Origin: Deinococcus yavapaiensis KR-236
GTDB taxonomy: Bacteria; Deinococcota; Deinococci; Deinococcales; Deinococcaceae
NCBI RefSeq assembly: GCF_003217515.1
Contig: NZ_QJSX01000001.1
Location: 434,001-498,000, forward strand
Direction of reading: 5' to 3'
Length of the DNA: 64,000 nucleotides
Part shown: positions 7,137 through 14,368 of the stretch, one piece after another
How positions within the stretch are numbered: the first letter of the stretch is position 1
Layout: each line of letters begins with the position of its first letter
Translations under genes and position numbers: made by a program
The notes under the pieces: model-generated
The model's database searches: none
The model's input: only the letters and a program-made list of their open reading frames with translations
What the model was told of the DNA's origin: nothing

Positions 7137-9470
7137 ATGGCGACGGTGCAGGAACTGCGCGACAAGTTGCGGCGCCCCTTGGAACGCGAGCTTCTGACGG
7201 GATGCCAGAATCGCGTCGTGGCGGGCGGCGTGGAAAAGCTCCTCGAAAACCTGGCGCGGCCCTTTCCCAACGTGCGCGAGATGCTGCGCGGCTACGCGGA
7301 CATGAACTTGCCGACGCGAGAGGAAAAGTTGCGGGAGGCGCTCGCCTTGCTGACGGAGGGCGGCGCGGCGAAGAAGGCGGCGTCCGTCTCCCCCACCAAG
7401 AGCGTGACGATCGAGGTGGGCGGAAAGCTGCCGCCGAGTCTGGAAGTCGCGAAGCTCGACCTCGGGCCGGGCGGCGCGAAGAAGTTGCACGCCCTGGGCT
7501 TGCGAACGTTGCGGGACGTGCTGCATCACTATCCTCGACGTCACGAGGACCGCCGCGCCTTGCCGAACTTGGAAGAAGTCGAGGAAGGCCAGAAGCTCAC
7601 CGTCGCGGGCGTCGTCGTCTCCAAGTCGCGCCGCACGCCGAAGCCCGGAATGCTGATTCTGGAGGCGGTGCTGCTCGACGAGTGGAACAACCGGGTGCGC
7701 TGCTCGTGGTTCGGGCAGCCGTGGGTGGAGCGTCAACTCAGGGAAGGCGCGCGGCTCGTCGTGACGGGACGCGTGAAGAAGTTCGGGCGATCCGTGCAGC
7801 TTGGCGTGGAGTACTTCGAAAGCGAGGACGACGTCAAGGACAGCCTCTCGATCGGACGCATCGTGGGCGTGTACGACGCCAAGGAAGGCACGTCGCAGGC
7901 GTTCTTGCGCAAGGTGGCGCACAAAGTCCTCACCGAGACGGACCTCTCGGACTACCTGCCGATCACGACGCGGCAGAAGGTCGGCCTCACGGACTTGCCG
8001 GACGCGCTCGCGGGCATGCACTTCCCGACCGACGAGTTTCATCTCGCGCGGGCGTTGGAGCGCTTGCGTTTCGACGAGTACCTCTTCTTGGAGCTTCGCA
8101 TGCTGCTGCAAGGAGAGGACGGGGTGCTGCTCGGCAAGCGCATCTCGGCGACGAACGAGGACATCGCCACGTTCGAAGCGTCCTTGCCGTTTCGCTTCAC
8201 GAACGCCCAGCGACGCGTTCTGCTCGAAATCGCGGACGACATGCGCGGCGAGCGGCAAATGGCGCGCCTCGTGCAAGGCGACGTGGGAAGCGGCAAGACG
8301 GCCGTGGCGGCATGCGCGCTGTACCTCGCGACGCGCGACTCGTATCAAGGAGCGCTGATGGCTCCGACGGAGATCTTGGCGCGGCAACACTTCGCGAGCC
8401 TCACGACGTACCTGTATCCGCTCGGCGTGCGCGTCGGACTGTTGATCGGCGCGATGACCGCCAAGCAGAAGGCGGACGTCGTGAAGGCCTTGGAGACGGG
8501 CGAGCTCGACGTCGTCGTGGGCACGCAGGCACTCATTCAAGAAGGCGTGAGCTTTCACAACCTGGGGCTCGCCGTCGTGGACGAGGAGCACCGCTTCGGC
8601 GTACAGCAACGCCGCAAGTTGCTGCAAGATCGCCCGGACGTCTTGGTGATGAGCGCGACCCCCATTCCGCGTTCCCTGGCCCTCACCGCGTACGGCGATC
8701 TCGAGCTGTCGATCATCGACGAGTTGCCGCCCGGCCGCACGCCCATCGAGACGAAGCTCCTTCAAGACACCCAGCGGCGCGCCGCGTACGGCTTCGTCAT
8801 GAGCCAGGTGCGCGAGGGGCGGCAAGCGTACGTCGTGACCGCCCTCATCGAGGAGAACGAGAAGCTGGAGTTGCTCGCCGCGACACAGCTCTACGACAAC
8901 TTGCGCGAGCTCTTGCCCGAAGCGCGCGTGACGCTGCTGCACGGAAAGATGAGCGCCACCGAGAAGGACGACGTCATGGCGCGTTTTCGAGCGCACGAAT
9001 TCGACGTCCTCGTATCTACGACCGTCATCGAAGTCGGCGTGGACGTTCCGAACGCCACCGTGATGGTGATCGAGAACGCCGAGCGCTTCGGGCTGAGCCA
9101 ACTGCACCAACTTCGCGGACGTGTCGGGCGCGGATCGCACAAAAGCTACTGCGTCCTCGTGGCGGGCGAACACTCCAAGAAGACGCGCCAGCGCCTCAAA
9201 GTCATCGAGAACTCCACGGACGGCTTCGTGATCGCCGAGGCGGACCTCAAGTTGCGCGGACCGGGCGAGCTGCGCGGCACGCGGCAAAGCGGCATTCCGG
9301 ACCTCAAGCTCGGTGACATCGTGAGCGACGTCGAGATCATCGAGCGAGCGCGCGACCTCGCCAAGACCATCTTGAAAAGCGACCCGACCCTCTCGCATCC
9401 GAGGCTCACGGCCCTACGTGAAGAGCTGTCTCAGCGGGCATCGCAAGTCGCGTACCGGGAGGTGATTTGA
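7137..9470 (+). CDS. recG: ATP-dependent DNA helicase RecG
   Basis: Branch-migrating superfamily 2 helicase that remodels stalled forks and Holliday junctions. The 777-aa length includes an N-terminal extension of about 100 residues before the wedge domain, as in Deinococcus RecG. The OB-fold wedge spans about 150-290. Helicase motifs: Walker A GDVGSGKT near 382, motif II VVDEEHRFG near 480, motif III SATPIPRS near 505, and the C-terminal motifs QLRGRVGRG and DLKLRGPGELRGTRQSG near 660-715. The ATG has no Shine-Dalgarno but has TATACT 8 nt upstream, so a leaderless mRNA is likely. The last base of the stop is the first base of the next gene (TGATG), suggesting translational coupling. Confidence 0.96.
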   Translation: MATVQELRDKLRRPLERELLTGCQNRVVAGGVEKLLENLARPFPNVREMLRGYADMNLPTREEKLREALALLTEGGAAKKAASVSPTKSVTIEVGGKLPPSLEVAKLDLGPGGAKKLHALGLRTLRDVLHHYPRRHEDRRALPNLEEVEEGQKLTVAGVVVSKSRRTPKPGMLILEAVLLDEWNNRVRCSWFGQPWVERQLREGARLVVTGRVKKFGRSVQLGVEYFESEDDVKDSLSIGRIVGVYDAKEGTSQAFLRKVAHKVLTETDLSDYLPITTRQKVGLTDLPDALAGMHFPTDEFHLARALERLRFDEYLFLELRMLLQGEDGVLLGKRISATNEDIATFEASLPFRFTNAQRRVLLEIADDMRGERQMARLVQGDVGSGKTAVAACALYLATRDSYQGALMAPTEILARQHFASLTTYLYPLGVRVGLLIGAMTAKQKADVVKALETGELDVVVGTQALIQEGVSFHNLGLAVVDEEHRFGVQQRRKLLQDRPDVLVMSATPIPRSLALTAYGDLELSIIDELPPGRTPIETKLLQDTQRRAAYGFVMSQVREGRQAYVVTALIEENEKLELLAATQLYDNLRELLPEARVTLLHGKMSATEKDDVMARFRAHEFDVLVSTTVIEVGVDVPNATVMVIENAERFGLSQLHQLRGRVGRGSHKSYCVLVAGEHSKKTRQRLKVIENSTDGFVIAEADLKLRGPGELRGTRQSGIPDLKLGDIVSDVEIIERARDLAKTILKSDPTLSHPRLTALREELSQRASQVAYREVI

Positions 9471-10000
9471 TGCTCAGGCTCGCGACGCGCGAGGACGTCC
9501 CCGCCATCTTGGAAATCTACAACGACGCGGTCGTGAACTCGACGGCTTCGTACGACCTCGCGCCGGTGTCGCTCGAAGACCGCCTCGCGTGGTTCGACGA
9601 GAAGACCGGGCACGACTGGCCGATCCTCGTGGCGATCGAAGATGGCGACGTCATCGGGTGGGGCACGTACGGACCGTTTCGCGCCAAGCCCGGCTACCGC
9701 TTCACCGTCGAGCACAGCGTGTACGTGAAGGCCGCGAGGCGAGGCGGCGGCATCGGCACGGAGTTGCTTCGGGCGTTGATCGAGCGGGCGCGAAGCGAAG
9801 GGCGGCACGTCATGATCGCGGGTGTGGACGCGCACAACGAGGCGAGCTTACGCTTTCACGAAGCCCTCGGGTTCAAGCGCGTCGCGCACTTTCGTGAAAT
9901 CGGGCGAAAGTTCGGACGCTGGCTGGACCTCGTGTTTCTTCAGCTTCTTCTGGAAGACGCGAAAGCCGAGTCGTCCGCTTCGGTGTCATCCGATTCATAG
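9470..10000 (+). CDS. GNAT acetyltransferase, phosphinothricin acetyltransferase-like
   Basis: 176-aa single-domain GNAT enzyme, start ATG at 9470 overlapping the recG stop as TGATG, with GGGAGG just upstream. It resembles the phosphinothricin/methionine sulfoximine N-acetyltransferase subfamily: N-terminal LRLATREDVPAILEIYNDAV, the VEHSVYVKAARRGGGIGTEL acetyl-CoA loop, and GVDAHNEASLRFHEALGFK. Such enzymes acetylate amino groups of glutamate analogues; the true substrate here is unknown. Acidic and serine residues (SSASVSSDS) end the protein. Confidence 0.88.
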   Translation: MLRLATREDVPAILEIYNDAVVNSTASYDLAPVSLEDRLAWFDEKTGHDWPILVAIEDGDVIGWGTYGPFRAKPGYRFTVEHSVYVKAARRGGGIGTELLRALIERARSEGRHVMIAGVDAHNEASLRFHEALGFKRVAHFREIGRKFGRWLDLVFLQLLLEDAKAESSASVSSDS

Positions 10001-10010
10001 GCACGTTCGC

Positions 10011-10016
10011 TAAATT
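10011..10016 (+). promoter_or_regulatory. -10 box of the S41-type protease gene, leaderless type
   Basis: TAAATT with 6 nt to the ATG at 10023. Confidence 0.5.
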
Positions 10017-10022
10017 ATTGTC

Positions 10023-11330
10023 ATGCTTCGCCGAACGCTCGTCTTGCTGTCCCTCGCCCTCGCCGCGTCCACCACCTTCGCGACTCAAAGCGCGCAAGCG
10101 CCGTCGACGGCGCCTGTCACCACGACCGCGCCGACGTGCCCTGATCCGTACGCTGTGGGAACGACCGCCGACGCGAACGCGAACGCCCGAACCCTCACGC
10201 AAGAGCAACGCGTGAACTTGTTCGACGCGTTCGTGAGCACGGCGCAAAAGTACTACATCGATCCGAAGTTCGGCGGCAAGGACTGGACCAAACTCTCGGC
10301 GGACGCGCGTGTCAAGGCGCTCGCAGCCACGACGGACGCGGCGTTCTACAACGAGATCCGCTCGCTCGTCTCCATCATCGATGACGCGCACTTCTACTTC
10401 CTCTCGCCGCAGGAAGCGCGCGAGGACGACGAAGGGCTGCAAAACCGCAACACGTACGGCGGCATCGGTGTCCAGATCGGCAAGTCCGAGGACAACAACT
10501 TGCTCATCTCGTTCGTGATGCCGGGCACGCCCGCCGAGAAGTCGGGCGTGCGCGCCGGGGAAGTCATCGTGGCCGTGGACGGAAAAGCGTGCCCGACCGT
10601 GCCGCAGGTGCGCGGTGAAGCGGGCACCACCGTCACCTTGACGCTGCGCTCGCCGAGCGGAAGCACGCGGCAAGTGCAAGTCGTGCGCGCAAGCGTCAAC
10701 TCCAATCCCGCTCCGGCGGCAACGCGCCTGAAGTCGGACGAAGGCGTCGTCTATCTGCAGCTCAATACCTTCAGCTACCAGGGATCGGCGAACGACGCGC
10801 TGACCTTGCTGCGCTCCGAACTCGCCAAGGGGCCCGTGAAGGGCCTCGTGCTGGACTTGCGCGCCAACAGTGGAGGGCTCATCTCGGAAGGGCAGCGTTT
10901 CCTGAGCGCGTTCGCCAACGGCGTGTTCGGCGAGTGGCGTGACCGAGCGGGCCGCTCCCAGCCGTACCTGGCCCTCACCAATCCGCTGCGAACCACCTTG
11001 AGCCAAGTGCCGCTCGTGATTTTGACGAGCAACAACACGGCGAGCATGGCCGAGATCACGACGGCGGTGCTGCGTTACCGTCTCGACGCGAAGGTGCTGG
11101 GCCAGCGCACGTACAACATCATCGGAACGACTCTCGGCTTCCCGTTGCCCCTCGGCGCGCGCGCCTACATCACGCAAACGGACTTCTACTTGCCGAACGG
11201 GGTACGCGTCGGTGAAAAGGGAATCGATCCGGACGTCGACCTTCCCGTCTCCGCGATCATGTCGCCGAACGAGGATCCGGTCGTGACGGAAGCTCTGAAG
11301 GTGCTCTCAAGCGTTCGTGGAGCCAAGTAA
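10023..11330 (+). CDS. Exported S41-family (C-terminal processing) peptidase homologue
   Basis: 435 aa. A signal peptide ends near residue 24 (ALAASTTFATQSAQA). Next come an N-terminal helical region, a PDZ domain (about 140-230, with YGGIGVQIG and PGTPAEKSGVRAGEVIVAVDG), and an S41 catalytic domain (about 235-435). The nucleophile serine is present in NNTASMAE, but the lysine expected in the FGKG motif of CtpA-type enzymes is replaced: the aligned stretch reads GQRTYNIIGTT, with isoleucine at the lysine position. It may use another dyad or be a non-peptidase scaffold. The ATG follows TAAATT by 6 nt. A perfect terminator hairpin follows. Confidence 0.82.
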   Translation: MLRRTLVLLSLALAASTTFATQSAQAPSTAPVTTTAPTCPDPYAVGTTADANANARTLTQEQRVNLFDAFVSTAQKYYIDPKFGGKDWTKLSADARVKALAATTDAAFYNEIRSLVSIIDDAHFYFLSPQEAREDDEGLQNRNTYGGIGVQIGKSEDNNLLISFVMPGTPAEKSGVRAGEVIVAVDGKACPTVPQVRGEAGTTVTLTLRSPSGSTRQVQVVRASVNSNPAPAATRLKSDEGVVYLQLNTFSYQGSANDALTLLRSELAKGPVKGLVLDLRANSGGLISEGQRFLSAFANGVFGEWRDRAGRSQPYLALTNPLRTTLSQVPLVILTSNNTASMAEITTAVLRYRLDAKVLGQRTYNIIGTTLGFPLPLGARAYITQTDFYLPNGVRVGEKGIDPDVDLPVSAIMSPNEDPVVTEALKVLSSVRGAK

Positions 11331-11417
11331 AGTCAGTTGTCATGTTCGTGTGACACCTCTCGTGCCACAGTGATGTCAAGCGCAAGAGGAATGCGGGCCG
11401 AGTGAAGTCCATGCGCA

Positions 11418-11445
11418 GGGAGTTCGCCTAATTAGGCGAACTCCC
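11418..11445 (+). terminator. Intrinsic terminator, perfect 14-bp palindrome
   Basis: A 28-nt perfect inverted repeat (left arm GGGAGTTCGCCTA) is followed by TTTTT at 11446-11450. It lies 87 nt after the protease stop, leaving room for a short untranslated tail or a small RNA. Confidence 0.85.
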
Positions 11446-11539
11446 TTTTTATGCCGCTGCCACGTTCACGCCTTCATGCTTTCACGGCCCACCCAAGAAG
11501 CGCTTGCCTTCGGGCCATGTTTCAACCGAGCGGGCGTCG

Positions 11540-11545
11540 TATCTT
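11540..11545 (+). promoter_or_regulatory. -10 box of the SDR gene, leaderless type
   Basis: TATCTT with 7 nt to ATG 11553; this decides the start over the upstream in-frame ATG at 11451, which lies in the terminator's T-run. Confidence 0.5.
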
Positions 11546-11552
11546 GTTCGGC

Positions 11553-12413
11553 ATGACTTCATTCGCGCGTTCGGATTTGAATGGAAAAATCGCGCTCGTC
11601 ACGGGCGGCACGAACGGCATCGGCCTCGTCGCGGCTCGAGAGCTCGCGCGCATGGACGCCCACGTCGTCATCGTCGGGCGAAGCGAGGCGAAGCTCGGTG
11701 ATAGCGCTCGCGTGATCAAGGCCGAGACGGGCCGAGACGTCGAGACGATGAAAGCCGACTTGGAGATTCTGAGCGAGGTGCGCCTGCTCGCCGACACGTT
11801 CTCAACGCGCTTCGATCGCCTCGACGTCTTGTTGAACAACGCGGGCGCCTTCTTTCAACGACGCGCGGAAACGAGGGACGGCATCGAGCGTACGTGGGCC
11901 CTGAACCACCTCGCGCCCTTCGTGCTGACGACCCGTCTGCTGCCACTGCTGGAGCGGGCGGGCGACGCGCGCGTCGTGACGGTCTCGTCGGACGCGCACC
12001 GCTTCGGGCGCCTTCACTGGGACGACATCGAGTTTCGCCGCCGTTACTCGGCGTGGGGAGCGTACGGTCAAAGCAAGCTCGCCAACATCTTGTTCGCCCG
12101 AGAGCTCGCGAGGCGCACGGCGGGTACGGGCATGACTTCAAACGCACTGCATCCGGGCTTCGTTCGTACCGGGTTCGGCGGCGGTAGCGAGTCGAGCTTG
12201 AGCGGACGCTTGTTGCGCCTCATGACCCGCTTCGCGATCACCGCCGAGGAAGGCGCGCGAACGAGCGTGTACTTGTGCGCAAGCCCGACCGTGCATGGCG
12301 TGAGCGGCAAGTACTTCGAGAAGGAACGCGAGGCCGTGCCCGCCCCGCGAGCGCTCGACGACCAAAGCGCGCGGCGTCTTTGGGACGTGAGCGAAGCGAT
12401 GACGAGCGTCTGA
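11553..12413 (+). CDS. Short-chain dehydrogenase/reductase (retinol dehydrogenase-like)
   Basis: 286-aa classical SDR oxidoreductase using NAD(P)H. Seen: the cofactor glycine motif TGGTNGIG near residue 15, the NNAG strand (LLNNAGAF), catalytic serine in VTVSSDAHR, the YxxxK pair in YGQSKLA, and PGFVRT after it. The overall pattern resembles the retinol dehydrogenase/WW-oxidoreductase branch, whose bacterial members have unknown substrates. ATG 11553 was chosen because it begins just before the Rossmann fold and follows TATCTT by 7 nt. A terminator hairpin follows. Confidence 0.88.
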   Translation: MTSFARSDLNGKIALVTGGTNGIGLVAARELARMDAHVVIVGRSEAKLGDSARVIKAETGRDVETMKADLEILSEVRLLADTFSTRFDRLDVLLNNAGAFFQRRAETRDGIERTWALNHLAPFVLTTRLLPLLERAGDARVVTVSSDAHRFGRLHWDDIEFRRRYSAWGAYGQSKLANILFARELARRTAGTGMTSNALHPGFVRTGFGGGSESSLSGRLLRLMTRFAITAEEGARTSVYLCASPTVHGVSGKYFEKEREAVPAPRALDDQSARRLWDVSEAMTSV

Positions 12414-12442
12414 GCCGACAAAAACCGAACGCGAACAATCGG

Positions 12443-12486
12443 CGAGGGGGAATGGTGGCGTGGGAAGACGCCGCGGTTCCCCCTCG
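12443..12486 (+). terminator. Terminator-like hairpin after the SDR gene
   Basis: CGAGGGGGAA (12443-12452) pairs with TTCCCCCTCG (12477-12486); a smaller GGCGT/ACGCC hairpin lies in the loop, and ATTTTG follows. Confidence 0.65.
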
Positions 12487-12608
12487 GGCAATTTTGTAAT
12501 TCGATTGTCAGAATTGAAATGTTAGCTTCCTATTAGGTACATGAGGCGAAGAACACGCGACGTCGAAGCCGTCGCGCCGCTCGATATCGCCGACCACGGG
12601 AGGAACGC

Positions 12609-13385
12609 ATGGAACACATGGCACACACCTGGAACTGGACGTACATTGCGTTGTCGTACATCATTGCCGCGTTCGCAGCGTACATGTCGCTCGAACTCGC
12701 GTCGCGCGCGGGCAAGACCATCGAGACGAGCCGCAACTTCTGGCTTGTCGCGCAAGGCTTCTTTCTCGGATATGGAATCTGGTCGATGCATTTCGTCGGA
12801 ATGCTCGCCTTCGAAATGCCCACGTCGGTCTCCTACGACACGCCGCTCACGGTGGTCTCCGGTTTGGTCGCCGTCGTCTTCCTCATCGCCGCCATCTTCG
12901 TGATGAACGGCGGGAAGATGAGCGCTCGCAGGTTGCTCACGGCGGGCGCCATCTCCGGAGCGGGCATTGTCTTGATGCACTACGTCGGCATGGCCGCCAT
13001 GCACGTGTCGGCTGCCAGAACGTACTCGTTCGTTCCGCTCGCGCTCTCGGTGCTGATCGCCGTCTCGGCCTCGTGCGTCGCCTTGTTCTTGTTCTCGCAA
13101 GTCACCGGAAAGTGGGCGCTCGATCGTGGCCGCAACGTCTTGTTCGGGCTCAAAGTCGTCGCGGGACTCGTCATGGGCATCGCAATCGTCGGGATGCACT
13201 ACACCGGCATGGCCGCCGTGCAGTTCGCTCCCTCGGCGGACGCGGCGCTCGCTACGTTCGGCGGCGCGGACACGTCCTTGCTCGGCCTCGTCGTGTTGAT
13301 CATCACCTTCATGCTCATGGGACTCGCCGTCGTCATGCTGCTCATGGACTCGGGCGCGCAAGAAGCGCTCGAAAGCTTCGACTGA
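12609..13385 (+). CDS. Stand-alone MHYT-domain membrane sensor
   Basis: 258-aa integral membrane protein with seven hydrophobic segments and no attached output domain. Three MHYT-type motifs mark the predicted metal-binding helices: WSMHFVGMLAFEM, VLMHYVGMAAMHV and VGMHYTGMAAVQF. MHYT domains are proposed to coordinate copper and sense oxygen, CO or NO; elsewhere they are fused to GGDEF/EAL or kinase domains. ATG 12609 has GGGAGG 5 nt upstream. It is the first gene of the chemosensory cluster, 59 nt before the CheY gene, and could be a redox or gas input to it; that link is inference from position. Confidence 0.85.
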   Translation: MEHMAHTWNWTYIALSYIIAAFAAYMSLELASRAGKTIETSRNFWLVAQGFFLGYGIWSMHFVGMLAFEMPTSVSYDTPLTVVSGLVAVVFLIAAIFVMNGGKMSARRLLTAGAISGAGIVLMHYVGMAAMHVSAARTYSFVPLALSVLIAVSASCVALFLFSQVTGKWALDRGRNVLFGLKVVAGLVMGIAIVGMHYTGMAAVQFAPSADAALATFGGADTSLLGLVVLIITFMLMGLAVVMLLMDSGAQEALESFD

Positions 13386-13444
13386 TTGTCCGTTTGCTCG
13401 CCTCCCCCGTCCTTCGCCCGATTCCTTCCGCGCTGGAGTTACTT

Positions 13445-13822
13445 ATGGCCAAAATCGTAGTTGTTGACGACTCGAACGCCGACCTCAAGCTCATGGAGAG
13501 CATTCTCGTGGGAGATTCCCACACGGTGACGACGCTCTCGAATCCCGTGGGAGCCGAAGAGCAGATCGCGTCTCAGACGCCCGACCTCGTCTTGCTGGAC
13601 ATCGTCATGCCCACGCGAAACGGGTACGAGGTTCTTCGGGGCATCAAGCGCAACGCCGTCACGAAAGACGTCCCCGTCATTCTCGTGAGCTCGAAGTCGA
13701 CCGATACGGACGTGCGTTGGGGCCTGCGGCAAGGCGCGAGCGAGTACGTCACGAAGCCGTACACGGCCGCGCAAGTTCTCGAAACGATTTCCAAGGTGCT
13801 GAGTTCGAAGGCGGTGAGTTGA
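13445..13822 (+). CDS. CheY-like single-domain response regulator
   Basis: 125-aa stand-alone receiver. All key residues are present: acidic pair D8-D9, phospho-acceptor D52 in LVLLDIVMP, S82 and the K104 in YVTKPYT. No output domain follows, so it resembles CheY/PilG/PilH proteins that act by binding a partner. ATG 13445 follows GGAG. It abuts the CheW gene, whose GTG directly follows the TGA. As the first receiver of the cluster it is a likely phosphotransfer target of the CheA at 16671. Confidence 0.92.
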   Translation: MAKIVVVDDSNADLKLMESILVGDSHTVTTLSNPVGAEEQIASQTPDLVLLDIVMPTRNGYEVLRGIKRNAVTKDVPVILVSSKSTDTDVRWGLRQGASEYVTKPYTAAQVLETISKVLSSKAVS

Positions 13823-14245
13823 GTGGAGACGAGCGCGACGTCGTCGTCCCGCGCTTTGCTCGTGCGCGTCGGTGGACGTGATGTCGCGCTCGAAGCGCGT
13901 TCGACGCGCGGCGCGGCCCTCGTCGAGCACGTGACGCCGGTGCCGCGCTCGTCCGAGATGCTGCTGGGATTGATCGCCGTTCGCGGTGACATCGTGCCCC
14001 TCGTGGACCTCGCGCGCCTGCTCGGCTCGGCGACGCCGGAGTTCGTGGGTCGGCAAGCGGTCGTCGTCGAGACCCGCGGAGAGCGCTTCGCCTTTCCCGT
14101 GGAGGACGTCTTCGGCTTCGCCAACGTCGTTCCCGCGCACGGTGCGCTGACCGCGCCGCCCGTGGAGGTCGGCGAGAGGGTCGTCGAGGCCCTCTCGCTC
14201 GACGAAGCTCTGACGGCGTTGAGCGAGCGCATTTCGCTCGTTTGA
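13823..14245 (+). CDS. CheW-like coupling protein
   Basis: 140-aa CheW-domain protein linking the methyl-accepting receptor to CheA. Typical strands are seen: LLVRVGGRDVALEA, VTPVPRSSEMLLGLIAVRGDIVPLVDLARLLG and the C-terminal FPVEDVFGF. It starts at GTG 13823, immediately after the stop of the CheY gene, so expression is surely coupled. In type IV pilus chemosensory systems the matching gene is pilI. No separate CheR or CheB gene accompanies it. Confidence 0.9.
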   Translation: METSATSSSRALLVRVGGRDVALEARSTRGAALVEHVTPVPRSSEMLLGLIAVRGDIVPLVDLARLLGSATPEFVGRQAVVVETRGERFAFPVEDVFGFANVVPAHGALTAPPVEVGERVVEALSLDEALTALSERISLV

Positions 14246-14319
14246 CACACTCACTTCCCGAATGAAACGAGGGGGTCGCTCGATTCCCCATCGTGGTTCG
14301 AGATGTCCACTCTTCGATC

Positions 14320-14325
14320 TACACT
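14320..14325 (+). promoter_or_regulatory. Possible -10 box upstream of the MCP gene
   Basis: TACACT, 44 nt before ATG 14369. A -35 is not clear. This would be an internal promoter for the MCP-CheA part of the cluster. Confidence 0.35.
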
Positions 14326-14327
14326 CA

Positions 14328-14349
14328 CCGATCAATAGGCACTGATCGG
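14328..14349. promoter_or_regulatory. Inverted repeat just after the MCP -10 box
   Basis: CCGATCA, 8-nt spacer, TGATCGG. It covers the expected transcription start, so it could be an operator or a 5' hairpin. Confidence 0.35.
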
Positions 14350-14368
14350 CACTTTTCCGGAGGACGTC

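Noticed and set aside
1819..9398. Very long antisense open frames opposite phoH, the CorC gene, recG and others (for example 1819-3765, 3408-5573 and 7122-9398, all minus)
   Set aside because: They mirror well-conserved genes, have Arg/His-rich low-information translations and lack start signals; this is the usual shadow effect of GC-rich third codon positions.
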